Assembly: GCA_000469685.2 (NCBI GenBank)
Contig: LS997565.1
Location: 15,745,235-15,809,234 of the forward strand
Direction of reading: 5' to 3'
Origin: Haemonchus contortus
Taxonomy: Eukaryota > Nematoda > Chromadorea > Rhabditida > Trichostrongylidae
Length of the DNA: 64,000 nt
Below, one piece after another: positions 23,401 to 34,899 of this stretch; the stretch's first letter is position 1; each line of letters begins with the position of its first letter. Both the position numbers and the translations under genes were made by a program. The notes under the pieces are model-generated. The model was not told the DNA's origin. It made no database searches and saw only the letters and a list, made by a program, of their open reading frames with translations.

Positions 23401-25915
23401 TGGGTACAAAAATTAGTGTTTTTATATCCAATGATTCTGTGATCCTCCGAGAATGTGTTATTTCCTAAGCCCTACCCTCACACTTTCAATAGTTGGTACG
23501 GTTATCTGGGTCAGTATCTGTATGACAGCTGTGCATCTCCTTGTTGCTGACCCATTCCAGTTGTGTCCAACCGCGGGGCCACCTCAGCGTCCTCATCCTA
23601 GCGAAGTGAATTTATTTCCATGGCCAGACAACACTCTGCGCGGAGCATCGTAGGTCTGGCCATTTTCCAGCTCGTAGTTTCCGGATTTTGAGGATTTCGA
23701 TGGGCCCCTCTATCCACATACGGCGTTCTCCCTTCATCTTACAGCCTATCGCCATCGGATTGATCACTACGTAGGTATCGGATCTCTGCTTCTCTCGATT
23801 CGCTCTTTTTGCTCTTCGCTGAGTAACTCAAAGTTCACATTCGCCCTGGTCTCTTTTCTACTAGCACTTCTTGAAAGGGGTATTTTCCCGCTGATCCCAA
23901 CAGTGGCGTCTTACTCTATTGGTCAAATGCAAGGATGCATATCAAACCATCTTCTACACCTTTGGACAGGGACATCAGGTGTATTAGAACAGTCTGCTCT
24001 CCGAAACATTCTCTGATGGATTTTATAGGTGGAGATAAGCACAATTGTAGGCATCTTAATCGATGTTTCTCAATCTGATGTCTAATTATAACCTGACCTC
24101 CGTTGTAGACTTTAGGAATGAACCCGAACTGTCCCTTTGATTTGGATCAGTTTCTTCACTTTCTCTCTCCAATTTCGATTAGGTGTTCGCGGAACAGATG
24201 AGTCACCTCAACGTGCGCTTTTAGTGTGTGTTTTCCTGCATCAAAAGGAGCCAGTCCAATTCGAAAAGGGCCCATGGATAGGAGTGACGACAGCCTTCCT
24301 AGAGCTCACTGCTTTGATTAACTAACTTACCTAATCTTTCCCAAGTTCGATGGGAAGTCCCTAAGTTCGAGGGGACGTTCCTACTTACGAATTGCCCTTG
24401 CACAAACGCCCATATTCGTCCACTCATATCTTGCATATTTTTTTCAGGCATCTCCAACTGCTGCACCGACCACGGTGAAGGTGTCGCTGAATCGTTCTCC
24501 GGAAATTTCCACAGCCGGACCTCCAGCTATCGAAAGGCAAGTATAGAGGCCTGCAATACTTAAAGGCGCACCTCATAATGGAAATGATTTCTGAGTCTTT
24601 TCAATAAGCTAAATCTGTGGCCTCAAACAAAGCACACTAGTCGTTACTATCAGAAAACGGACCTAGTAAGGACCCGAAGATTGTCTGCATTGTATGCTAC
24701 CCACACCCTATACCCACAGGTGGCGGTGTTTTGCTCATTAGCTCATTACGGGGTTGGACGCGGTTCTCATTCGTCCAAATACCGCTTTCATGTCGCCTCT
24801 TTAGTCATAATGTCGTACAGCCTATTATCTTGTATTTTTAATAGGCCTTGAGGTCCTCGAATTCTGCAGTTTTTCGCGCTTTCTTTCTTCGTTACCTGTA
24901 CACTATTCTGCACCTTCACTTCCCTTATTTCTATCGGGGTATCACAATTATGGTGAATTGTGCCCTTGATAAATCGCTATTTATTGAATACTCAACCTCT
25001 GGAAAATTAAAGTTAAATTTCAGAGCCACAGTAACACCGAAGACATCGAAGGATGCAGTTTCATTTGACATCTTCCATAATGGACAGCCTGTTGAGGCTG
25101 TCGTTGTTGGGACTAAAATTACGTTGTCTTTTACCCCTCTATATGCTATTCCACGTAAGCCAAGAGTTTCCAATTTTCTTAGTCTTTCCAATGAGTACTC
25201 ATCGAATTGAGAGTTTTTTCTTTCAGCTGAGTATATGGCAGTACAGGAGTGCCAGGTAGAGCCCATTGATTCAAAATACGAATGGGAACGCGAACCGTTG
25301 CCTATTATCCGTGAAGGTTGCCAAGCTGACCTTGTGGGGTTGGTTTGTCCACCTAAGCGATCAGAGTTCGGCGTGAAGGTGTGTTTCGAGGAACGTATGT
25401 GCTTCTCGCAGTTTTTCAAATGATGTTGCATTTATAGGTCAATGTTGAGTCCTTCCGCTATCAGAGCACACCTCATGTACAGTATTCGTGTCTCGTACGC
25501 ATATGTCCTTTCGCCCCATGTCCTACGGTATGTTTATGACAGTTCCTCCTTTTGAGGCTCTTAGGTTCTCTCATTTTCGTATTAAGGTCGTCTGTCCACC
25601 TGTCGAAGGTTGCCCAACGGATAAGCGTAAGGCACGTGGTTTGAGTCTCGAAGAAATTCGCCGCGCATTGGAAGCGGATCCTAAACTGGCAAGTCAGATA
25701 GGAATCCCACCACACATGTTGACCAACAGGCCTGGACACAACTGTGCGTTTTCTTCAAAGTTTTTGTTTTGATGTAAACCCAAAAATTTTTTCCTATTCA
25801 AGTGGAACATCAACTTCTTGCGCTGGGAGGTGATCACACTGTGAAACGGCGTTTGGTTGTGGTAAACTCGGAAGATCAGCTCCGATACTATGTTCGGACC
25901 GGAGATGTGATATAA
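11422..25915 (+). CDS. Secreted PAN-PAN-ZP matrix protein with a giant mucin-like insert
   Basis: ZP proteins polymerise in the apical matrix that coats nematode epithelia. Exons: 11422-11467, 11740-11877, 11976-12131, 12756-12888, 14603-14748, 16319-16374, 16956-17105 (or 17111), 17411-17565, 17755-21906, 22588-22768, 24448-24536, 25024-25154, 25227-25378, 25438-25527, 25587-25743 and 25803-25915. Every phase joins, giving about 2014 residues. Order: signal peptide (MRHLFVSLLLIRISF); PAN1 (about 17-113); PAN2 (114-206, 'SLEECLVECL', 'DYYENNCY'); ZP-N (207-326) with its four cysteines (ECRED, TCRIE, NCSDS, AKCPL); Ser/Thr-rich then Lys-rich insert (about 327-1800); ZP-C (about 1801-1940) with QECQVEP, GCQADLVG, SCLVRICPFAPC. 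After ZP-C come the basic sites 'TDKRKAR' and 'HTVKRRL'. There is no transmembrane helix, so the protein should be fully secreted. LET-653 and NOAH of C. elegans also combine PAN and ZP; orthology is undecided. The intron after exon 11 (24537) starts GC, and exon 7 may end at a GC donor. Confidence 0.88.
17755..21906 (+). other. Single 4.15 kb exon coding the mucin-like segment
   Basis: This exon adds about 1384 residues. Roughly the first 800 are Ser/Thr-rich with many N-x-S/T sites, which suggests heavy glycosylation. A charged helical stretch follows ('HHKKHDLEKEELRQLVELKR'), then a Lys/Arg-rich half with runs such as 'KKKRH'. The start is fixed by the acceptor 'gagttttag' and the phase of exon 8; the end by an in-phase donor 'aag|gtccgt'. 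The frame stays open to a stop at 21976, beyond the donor. The next exon continues with Thr repeats. Confidence 0.85.
22257..22495. mobile_element. piggyBac-type MITE in an intron
   Basis: The left end reads 'ccctttgacgacaatg'. The right end is its near-complement 'cattgtcgttaatggg' followed by TTAA; the left flank is a decayed 'tcaa'. Internal GC-rich blocks 'ggcacctaccggtgggtg' and 'ggcacccagcggtgggtgcc' add further symmetry. TTAA targets and CCCTTTG/CCCATT ends are typical of piggyBac-like elements. It is 239 bases with no coding capacity, inside the intron after the mucin-like exon. Confidence 0.65.
22769..24447 (+). other. 1.7 kb intron of the PAN-ZP gene, no nested gene recognised
   Basis: Frames up to about 129 codons on either strand show no motif. 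The intron is bounded by 'acg|gtgagc' and 'tttttttcag'. Confidence 0.5.
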
Positions 25916-26051
25916 CGGAAAGATCAAGTTGATGAACGCCCGGATACTTGTTGATCTGATTTACCAATACTGGACGTTCCATTTCACCATATCATGATCG
26001 TAACCTAATAATGCCTTTTCCCATATTGTACATATTGCATCGTGCCAATGC

Positions 26052-26065
26052 TTAATAAATAAACC
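26052..26065 (+). terminator. Polyadenylation signal of the PAN-ZP gene
   Basis: 'taataaataaac' holds two overlapping AATAAA hexamers about 140 bases after the stop codon at 25913-25915. Confidence 0.6.
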
Positions 26066-27320
26066 ACTGTGACCTATAGCTTCAAGAAATGAAATATTTT
26101 CATGATTACTAATTAGTAACAATAACGAATAATGGAATAGTTATCATAATAAATGGTAATAAAGATTGCTGGCAAAATGCCAGTCAATTCTATGAGTGGT
26201 GTTGTCATGCCTTGTGAGATAGTGTGGTGACCTAGTTTCAACTCAGCGACCACGGTGGCGCATCCTGACCGTGCCTGTCTACTTAGAGGCACAGTCCACG
26301 ATAATCCTGGGATATCTAGTTTTTGACGAGTGTGATAGATAGATGTGATGGTCCAGAATGCTGCAAAGATAGTGAAGAAATGCGAAATCGTCTGCTTTAA
26401 ACATGTAAGGCTTCTGGAAAAGTGTGAAATTACGGGATGGACGAGAATGTGGCAAAGAAACTGCATGGAGTGGATATTCAGACGAGCTGTCCAAATGTCA
26501 GTGACATTGCATACAGCTGGCTGCAATAAACTGCCTGTGTGCAGGGTGTGAGTCCCGGTGCGAATGATGCAACCTCTACAGCCTTCACAATGCCGTAGAA
26601 CACCTCGCCTGTAGATGAGTACGTCGGCTGAGCCAATATTGAGGTCGTTGCTATGGCTTATCTAGGCCGTTTTGCTACCTGACAGCGTCCCTTGTGTTGT
26701 CCTGAGGGTCATAGATTCATCCTGATGGGAAATCTCAGAAACGATTTTTGTTGCAAAACTACCTTTTATTGTGAACCTGTTGCAAAGGTTGTACAGTACA
26801 GATCGCGAGTAACTTCACTTCAGGAAATATTTCTTCTATTCACTTTAGGCTAATTTTGTAATTCTGAAGAAATCGAGATTCACATTCTTCATCTAGCCAC
26901 CAAATCCATCAGTACGTGTTTTACATCGTAAGCATACCTTCGTAACAATAAGAGAAGTCGGATATAGTAGTCAAGTGGCTTCCAGTTATGATAAAACTGT
27001 GAAATGAGTCCAGAAAGAAGGACAAGCGTCATGCGTATGCCGTATGCCTTTCTCTTCGGACAGGAGGTCCTTTCGGTGAGGGATTCAGATTTGTTGCACT
27101 TCCGTAGTGGTGGTTCGTCGGTTCTAGTAGTGCAAGTTCGGAATTCATATATTCACTATGGCGCTGCTTTTCTGTTAAAAAATGATTTGAATTTGTCTGG
27201 TGGTACGGTTACGTGACTACTTGAACTTCCTCTACGTCCCTGACGGCAAGAAGCTAGAGCGCAGAGAAAAAAAACCCCGGGTGACGCCCACGGCGGTGGT
27301 GGTGGGGGTCCGGGGGGCGC
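26066..27320. other. Intergenic, no gene recognised
   Basis: There are low-information open frames on both strands, including a 137-codon minus frame at 26113-26526 without motifs. Confidence 0.4.
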
Positions 27321-27694
27321 GCGATTCACGCGCCAATGTAATGAGGTCATCGCGAACGCAGCGTCGTTTCAGTACCTTCCTGTTGAGATGGACCAAATAA
27401 ATTTGCAGTAGTTCACGGCTTCACCATGAATAGAGCAAATCTCTTTACTATGGCAAAAAAGCCCCTTTGAGACTGAGAATTCACCTCATAGGTCAACAAT
27501 TTACTAGTCAAACGTTCAAAATAAGAATAACTTTAATTTTTTCGATCCTAGTAAACGCAATCCTTCTGTAAACGTGCATAGTTGGTCATTTCTTTACTTA
27601 TTCTACTTATAAGTTCTTATAACTTCCGTTATGATGGTAAGAATGTTTTAGCGTGTTTTGTCCGATGACCTCATTATATTGGCGCGTGAATCGC
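27321..27694. mobile_element. MITE with 32-base terminal inverted repeats
   Basis: 27321-27352 and 27663-27694 are inverted copies of 'gcgattcacgcgccaatg...gaggtcatcg' with one mismatch. Weaker GC-rich symmetry extends outside, and the interior shows no coding sequence. The true ends may lie further out, since the flanking G-rich tracts also pair roughly. Confidence 0.6.
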
Positions 27695-27699
27695 ACCAC

Positions 27700-28860
27700 A
27701 CCCGTGGGGGTCCCATTGGACAGGCGAGCACAACACTCAAAGAACACATCAAACGGGAGTGCGCCAGACGAGGGCAGAAAAATAACGCATTCGGCAAATT
27801 CAAAGGAACCGAGTTCAAGTAGTCCGTAGGCCAACAGAATCTGCTCTAAATGGAAAGTTGTCACAGGGAATGACGCAGACGATGTTCATCGATTTCGTGA
27901 ATTGTCCTTCCGATCGGGTTTTTGGACTGTGAGCCTCCTTCTTCGCCAAGTAACCCTTGCCGTGGCTAGCAACTGCGTTCCACTTGCCGATGGACACTTC
28001 CCACCTTCGTTTTCCCTGGTTTCTTCTTGTCGAAGATGCTTTCAGTTACAAAAACTTATGCAAACGCTGCTGAAGTTTAGAAAGAATTTAATCCGTTGAA
28101 ATCAACAGGAAGTTTTCTTCATTCCATGAACCCTATCGAATCTAGTTCAAATCAGTCATCCCGCTGGAAATCAAGACTTGTCGTCGAGACAGAACAGACA
28201 GATGGCACAGAAAAAACTGGTGTTTATGCATGTCGTGAACGTCAACATCGGTGAGTCATAGGGTCATCATAGGCAATAAATGGTAATCATTTCGCCGTCT
28301 TCAGCAGGTTTTCATCCCTGACATGGCGTCGAGTATTCGGGGTTTCATCCTCCAAAAAAATACGTCAAAAATTTGAGTTGACGAGCTGTCTAGGGCTCCG
28401 AGGTATAGTTGTTTGATATACAAAAATCTCAACGATTTGTTCAACTAGCAGATGTCGCACACGAGGATTTGAAGGAGCTCGGTAGTGGCTTGCAGTGCAC
28501 TCTTACAAAATAGTAGAAAACCTTAAGTAGTGAGGCTCAGGAATCCAACGCTTCGAGACCATTCGGTGCACACAGGGTTGGTTGAGAATAAATCAGTTTG
28601 AAGTGGAAACGCTCTGATGTTCCCGGAGATGCTTATACATCTTAGTAAAAGGTTTCGTACTGCGAAAACGGGATCAGCAGACGATATAAGTTTGCATCGA
28701 ATGGTTATAAGTTCCTGATAAGGCAGGAGGCGAACTGAAATGAATGCGTGGGAATGGGGCAGATTCAGAATTTTTGAGATGTAAGGAAATAAGGAAATGA
28801 TCCGTGGTACAATATTTCGAAATCTATTTCCCCTCATGGGATTTTCTTCGTGAAATATTT
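27700..28860. other. Intergenic, no gene recognised
   Basis: I saw only short frames without motifs. Confidence 0.35.
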
Positions 28861-28867
28861 CATTATA

Positions 28868-29400
28868 TTAGGTTGTAACATAAGTTCGTAGAGTTTTTCA
28901 CAAGGATTTCTCTGAACAAAAAGCAATAATTGCAATAATAAATTATTAAATAAGTTATTATAATAATCAGCCAATACATACACAAATGTTTGGCGACCAT
29001 CTTCCTTCAATACTGCCTTCAGACGCTCTTGGTCGAATTCTGCAGGTCGTCCGCTTCGAGGCGTGTCTTCAAGTTCAAAGTCGCCATTTTCGAGCTTCGC
29101 GAACCATTTAGTGCAGTAGACACACCTATGTAAGACATCTTGCCTGTACACACTGCATATCTCCCGAGCTGTTTCGGCAAGAAAAGCAGATGTCGAAAAT
29201 GCTGATTTTTTACTCCTAGATATTCCATTTCTGAGCCAGAAAAAAGACGAACAATTAAACTCCCCAAAAAAACAGATAAAACAGTTTTGTAGAGGAGAAA
29301 AGGCTCTTTCGAATGAATGTATACACTTTGCTAAAAAACAAAATAAATCGTTGTAAAATAACTCTAGGGCAAAACTCTACGAACTTATGTTACAACCCAA
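28868..29400 (-). mobile_element. Internally deleted mariner (about 530 bases)
   Basis: Terminal inverted repeats of about 30 bases, with 'ggttgtaacataagttcgta' at the left end and its complement at the right, are flanked by TA on both sides (28866-28867 and 29401-29402). The minus strand retains the N-terminal helix-turn-helix of a mariner transposase. 'KWFAKLENGDFELEDTPRSG' is the diagnostic block, with 'RPAEFDQERLKAVLKEDGRQT' after it. Everything with the catalytic D,D34D triad is missing. It is a MITE-like derivative that could move only with a transposase supplied elsewhere. Confidence 0.85.
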
Positions 29401-32150
29401 TAGATAGTTCTCGACGATCAACCCTGTTTAGAAAGCAGGTGACTTCCGAACTTCCGAATGACTTAGAATGACCCTCGGAGGTAGTCATGGATTTTACCGT
29501 AATGCCTGCATTCAAACGTCGGTGGCTTGATATGGTAGTTCGGTCTCCATTTCCTGTCGAAGCACATACAGTATTCAGGACCAAATAAGCATGTGCAGCA
29601 TGTTTGTGTAAGCAGCTATCTGTGGGACCATCTTTGCAATACAGCGAACCCCATTGCTCTTTTTCCGTTCATGAAAAACGATGTTTCGCAGTTCTCCTGC
29701 CCTCATCGAGTGGCCTCCATTTCATCAACAACGAAAAATTTTAGAATCTCTAGCTCTAGCATCTAGCTTGTTTAAGATCACTACTCTGCAGCTCATGTAT
29801 ATAGAGGATTTCCTCGAAATACGGGCTCAAAGAGCGATTATTGTTGATGAATTTTGTGAAATGTCTGACTTTCCGCAAAAACCATTGGCAGTATTCGACA
29901 TATTGTGAAGGTCAGTCCTCGGTGATTGAACTTTCCATTCGGTAGGTGCACCTCTATGTCACTGCGTTCATTGAGCCAAAACACCACAATATCTGAAGCT
30001 TTTTTGATGTTTTCCTGAGCAAACAACCGCGGCAACCATGTTTTTCGTTGTTGCCCCGTCGGATGCACCACAAACTCTGGAGTCTCACCAATTGCAACGT
30101 TTATTTTCATTTGATTCGGAGGCTTCTGTGACTTGATGCTTCTTTATTCATGTCTCACTGCCTTTTAGAACTCTGTAACGCAGTCTTCAACTGAGAAATG
30201 AATAAAATAGCAGAACTCCGTTTTTGGCTTTATCCGCCCATGATTTCTTGTTCGTTACGGTTTTCTGTCGATAAATGCTGGAAAAGGTCACTGAATGTCC
30301 TGAGCAGGGAATAGTTTTCATGCGTGTCATGAATATAAACGAATTTCTCTTTCCCTGACGATAGAGGAATTTTCAATCTTTTCCAAGAAAAAATTGAGTG
30401 TAACTAGTAGGATTCCCATAATTTTGCAGTAGTTCAATGGGTCTTCAAAGTGATTTGTAGAAAACAAAATGAAATAAATTAACAACGATTTTTCCTGCGA
30501 AGGTATCGAGAGCCCTTCGTCAGCAAGGACGCTGATCATAACTAGATGGAACTGGTTACTTTGAAACCACCTCATTCTAAAATGAAATGAGAAGTCAGTT
30601 GCATACATCATGCTATACTGATCATTTTGCTATAAATTTTTCGAAATTATCAAAATTTCCCTGGTATCAGCATCCAACGAAATGACGTTGCAATTTGAAA
30701 AATACCAAATAAGACTTTCGAAGAAAAACCATTTCTAAATTGTCAGTATAACGTGAAGGGGGGTGACGATTCTGCCTCTGTTTAGTTGGGGGATAGGATA
30801 GCTGTTCTCTCAGCTAACGTACTGCATGACATCCACTTTCTCGTTTTGCTTTCAATTCTAAAATCGGTATGAGGGCGAGAAACTGTTAACGATGAATAAG
30901 AACGATGAACTCCTGCATGGCATTCAGCTTACCAATTTGAGCTCAAATCTAAAGCCATGTGTGGACAAAGAATTTTGCTTGTAGGGAAGGATAAACGCTT
31001 TCATTGAAAGGTTTGTCGTCTTGCTATAATTGTAGTGAGCCTTGTTGCTGATGATGCTCTGAGGAAAAATGATTTAACGACAACTGGACTTCAAACTAAT
31101 CTTTTTGTATGTCTTCATCAACCCCTTTGTAGAGCTCGACAAGATGAGTAACACTTTACATAAAAAAGGCCGAAGCTCACCAAGTTATATGAAAAACAAT
31201 TGACGCGATCCCCCCCCCCCCCTCCCATTTTTCTGGATAGCCATTTTTGGTGTTAAAACTTATGAATTGAAGGCTTCGACCCACTCAAAAATAAAATGTT
31301 TGACTGATCACTCAAAATTAGAATGTTCGACTGATTCCTACAGATCTGCATGGGAAAAATATCCGTTGAAGGAGAAAGCTCAGTAATGGAGCACTGCACT
31401 TTATTTATTCCTGTATCTTGTCTTGATTCGTTGAATACGCAGGACTTTGTGCCCAGATAGTTTCCTCCACAATGGGAACAGGTCATCGACAATGATGGAC
31501 CAACACTACTAGTTACTTACCTATTCACTGTTTACTATCGACAGTCTATTTCTCAGTCCCCTGAGGTCACGTTGACTTTGGTTTTGCGGACTTGGTGATA
31601 TAAAGAAAACTTGAGGTTTGAGGAGCCGATAAGTGGCGTTACCAAGGCGAGAATGGTCTAGATGTGGCGCAGTAGCGGTTAAATGATTAAAAGTCCTTCG
31701 TCTGTAAAACACACAGTCCTCTTACCGATTTTCTGCTGTCTGGAGCCACCGTCTAGGACAGTGTCGCGTAATGTTTCGTGAACCCAATGATGTAATTCTC
31801 ATCGGGGCACATACCTGTTTATGATTGGTAATCAAACGAAATCGGAGACACTTCCTTCAAGCTATGCGATTAGATTAGTTTTTCTGGGTTTCTTGTCCCA
31901 ATCTTTTCCATTGCTATGTAGGATACCCCAACCGCGTCAATCAAAATCGCCTAATGCTATCCGCCAGACAACAAAGACAGGTAGTGAAAGCGGTATCTGT
32001 CGCGTTGGAATGGATAGGCATAGAAAGGGACAGATCACTGTTGCTTTGTTACGTTTTTCTAGCTTCTGTTTCGCAATTGACTCAAGGACGCTTCCATTCT
32101 TGAATCCAACTATTGTATGTGCTATGTCATCGTGACTTAGTCTTAAGAAG
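29401..32150. other. Intergenic, no gene recognised
   Basis: Open frames (for example 29838-30110 minus and 30327-30611 minus) have no recognisable motif. A run of C sits at 31211-31222. Confidence 0.4.
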
Positions 32151-32153
32151 TAA

Positions 32154-32159
32154 TTTATT
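32154..32159 (-). terminator. Polyadenylation signal of the first collagen gene
   Basis: 'tttatt' on the plus strand reads AATAAA on the minus strand, about 85 bases past the collagen stop codon. Confidence 0.5.
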
Positions 32160-32244
32160 AGTTCGAAAAAGGTATGGCTGGTAATGTACAGCTAAGAATT
32201 TATTATGCCATGGAGAAGCGTTTGTTGCGTAGAATGTGAATTCC

Positions 32245-33216
32245 TTAACGTCGAGTCCCGTCTTCAAAGAAGACTCCGCCATCGATAGCGCAGTATTTAG
32301 GACAGACTCCTTTCTCGCCAGCTCCTCCAGGTTCTCCAGGGTTACCTGGGGCGCCGGGATTTCCATCGGCGCCAGGTTGTCCATCAGCTCCAGGAGGTCC
32401 TTTGGGTCCAGGTGCGCCTGAAACAATTCCATTTCTAATGAAAGTAGTGGAAAAGAACTTGTTGATCTATTCATAACACCTACCTGGTTGCCCATCTGAT
32501 CCCGGCTGTCCGTCAGTACCAGCAGGTCCTTGAGGACCAGGTTCACCAGCAGGTCCTGGTTCTCCAGGAACGAGTGGCTCATTAGAAGCATCACTTCCGG
32601 GTAATCCAGGTGCTCCTGGGGCTCCGGGTTGTCCGTCTGGCCCGGGAGGTCCTTTAGGACCAGGTGGTCCAGGAATCGCACTGCCTCCGGGTTGACCAGG
32701 TAAGCCGTCGATGCCAGCGTCTCCAGGGGGTCCTTGGAGACCAGGTGGTCCGGGAGGCCCAGGAGGGCAAGGTTTGCATGGGGGTGGTGTTAGAGGTTCG
32801 CATGGTGTCTGCGGTGGGCGGCCGGGATTTCCCGGAATGCCAGGAACTCCATGCTTTCCATTGCGACCAGGTTTACCGGGAGCTCCAGGAGCTCCGGGAG
32901 GGCCTGGTAGACAACATCCGGCGCATCCGCCACTGCCAGTTTGACCACCATTGACACCAGCGTCGTCAGTGGCATATGCCTGACGGGCAGTCCTGTTCGA
33001 AGGCGGCACAACAGCGAGATGGTTGACCTCAGACCAAATGTCCTTAGCTGATGTCTGGCAGAAGTTAATATCAGTATTAATCTGACGTTTAACATGGCTT
33101 ATGTAGCTATAGACCATGGGTAGAGTGAGACAAACAGCAAGAACTGCGACCACCGAAAATGTGACAGCCGCATAGGAGACGAACCGATAGGCTTTAATTC
33201 GCTGTTCGATGTCCAT
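32245..33216 (-). CDS. Cuticle collagen (301 residues), copy 1
   Basis: A structural protein secreted by the hypodermis and built into the nematode cuticle. Exons are 33216-32484 and 32417-32245 with a 66-base intron, coding 301 residues. I chose the ATG at 33216 (MDIEQRI) over 33243 because a TATA box sits at 33253-33260, which places 33243 too close to the likely transcription start. In order: cytoplasmic start; hydrophobic segment ([19 protein letters not shown]); processing site 'SNRTARQAY'; first cysteine cluster 'GCAGCC'; Gly-X-Y repeats interrupted by 'TPPPCKPCP'; second Gly-X-Y block; C-terminal '[19 protein letters not shown]'. This is the small-collagen layout seen in C. elegans col genes. 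The copy at 55063-56032 has the same length, intron position and order, in the opposite orientation. Confidence 0.95.
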
Positions 33217-33252
33217 TTTGGAGGGACTACGATGAAATGCCATCCGTCAACG

Positions 33253-33260
33253 CTTTTATA
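33253..33260 (-). promoter_or_regulatory. TATA box of the first collagen gene
   Basis: The minus strand reads 'tataaaag' about 40 bases upstream of the ATG, nearly the same spacing as in the second collagen gene. Confidence 0.6.
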
Positions 33261-33299
33261 CGATCACGCATGGATCGGTTGTGCGCAACAGTTGTCGTT

Positions 33300-34220
33300 A
33301 CATGGAACCCACGTTATCAAGTTTTTAGCGCTGTATGCTTAAGAATGTATCGAAAACAGAGACCATCACACTTCTTATCAGTACTGTCAATCGTAAAGGT
33401 CGACCTTTGGGACTACGCGTTTATTCAAGCGGGTCGAAGGTTAGATACTGTATGGGAATTTGCAGCGGAGTATTGCAAAAATATCTTCCAAGCATACATA
33501 ATATGACACAAAAAGATCAACGGGCTCTTTCGAGTTCATTCCACGATTCGAAGGGCTTTTAATTTTTGTTCACTCCAGCAGCTTATGAAGTAGGAATCGC
33601 GATTCTTGAACTCCCTTCTCTTAATGGTCAGGCGCGTCCCTAACTAAAGTTGAAGTAATCCCCCGTAGTCAAACTTCGACCTGGAACCACTGGAAGCTGG
33701 CTATGCGCTGTTCATACACGATGGCTAACTATTTCTAATTGCCATTTGAATGGAGTGGGTCACTCGGACGTGTGCCCCAGAATATCACTGGAAACAGCAT
33801 TTTCGTGAAAATGCATTTGGCTCTGTGCAAATGTTTTTTCGAATGTGCCATGAATGTTCAGAACACACTGAAACACTCTGGCGATCAGACTCATTTGCGT
33901 AGCTCTTTTAAAGGCATGGCATAAACCAGAATCCCTATCTGCTTCAATCTCCGACAAGATGACAACTCGCTGCAGCTCAACCCTCGCCCTCAGCAAGTTT
34001 TCCACTATGTATGTGCATAAGTAAAGAACCTTGAGATAGGAAATTTGTTGAAGTCGTTTTTGGGGCTCACGGACCCCACGGCAAGTGACTATATTGCCTT
34101 AGCTACAAAGATTAATCCGTCTGGATTGGGGATCGATTTGACTGTATCAGTGAACTTTCTAATATCCCTTTCCCTGCCAAGCACAAGAGAAAGCGCGGTC
34201 CTTATGGCGCCTAAACGCCA
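33300..34220. other. Intergenic, no gene recognised
   Basis: Only short frames without motifs are present. Confidence 0.35.
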
Positions 34221-34227
34221 TTTTTGC

Positions 34228-34265
34228 CGGACAGACAGAACGACATACAAACAGACGGACGAAGT
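34228..34265. repeat. CAGA-type microsatellite repeat end
   Basis: 'ccggacagacagaacgacat' and the bases after it resemble the terminal tract of the repeat at 330-1160. Confidence 0.45.
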
Positions 34266-34400
34266 TGGTGATTTCAATATATAGAGGAAAAATGTTTGGA
34301 TATTAATAAATCTATAAGGAACTATACATGTATGAGGAACACTTCAAAGAAGTAATAAAAATCAAGAGAATATACATTACAACGAATATACGTCCTACCA

Positions 34401-34898
34401 TACAGTAGCCTTCAAAAGTCTCCGGCCAAACGCTCTTACACTTTTTCGTTCATACCTTTTTTCTTAATGGAGCTAATCTCGCGAAATTTTGATATGTTCA
34501 ACTTTTAACACTGCCCAGCACTATTTGACTGCAAAACCATATCCACGTAACTAAGGGGAAGGTGTTTATTGCGGCAGTAGATTTCGCTAAAAGCAAAGCT
34601 AGTGACGTCTGTAATTATTCGCACCTTATGTGCGTTTTTCTCCACCTATGTGTTCGGCATTAGCGCTCGTACACTTCAGACATGTCAAAAAGGGTAGAAC
34701 TTCGAGGAGGACCACCAGTAGTATTTCCAGTTGATTTTGTATTCAAGCCCTTTGAGATGTCTGGAACATGAACAGATTGCAGGTTGATAGTGTTATATAT
34801 TCACGATACACCCATGCTACATATATTGGAATTTCCCATGATAAGAACGAGTAGGAGAGGAGAAAAAGTGTAGCTGAAGCCTTTTGAGCGCTACTGTA
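34401..34898 (+). mobile_element. Tc1-type MITE, copy A
   Basis: Imperfect inverted ends: 'tacagtagccttcaaaagtc' at the left, and 'ttttgagcgctactgta' at the right followed by TA. Body and ends match copy B at 36342-36828 along the whole length with many point differences. It has no transposase frame. The ends resemble the CAGT-type ends of Tc1-like elements. Confidence 0.75.
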
Positions 34899-34899
34899 T

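Noticed and set aside
24848..25210. 120-codon plus frame starting MRSSNSAVF
   Set aside because: Only its second half is coding. The acceptor 'aaatttcag' at 25015-25023 and the phase of the previous exon show that the first part is intron.
31211..31222. Run of C residues as a possible structural element
   Set aside because: A simple homopolymer with no surrounding symmetry; likely a neutral microsatellite.
32127..32681. 184-codon minus frame across the first collagen
   Set aside because: A shifted-frame shadow of the Gly-X-Y repeat. The real frame has a short intron at 32418-32483.
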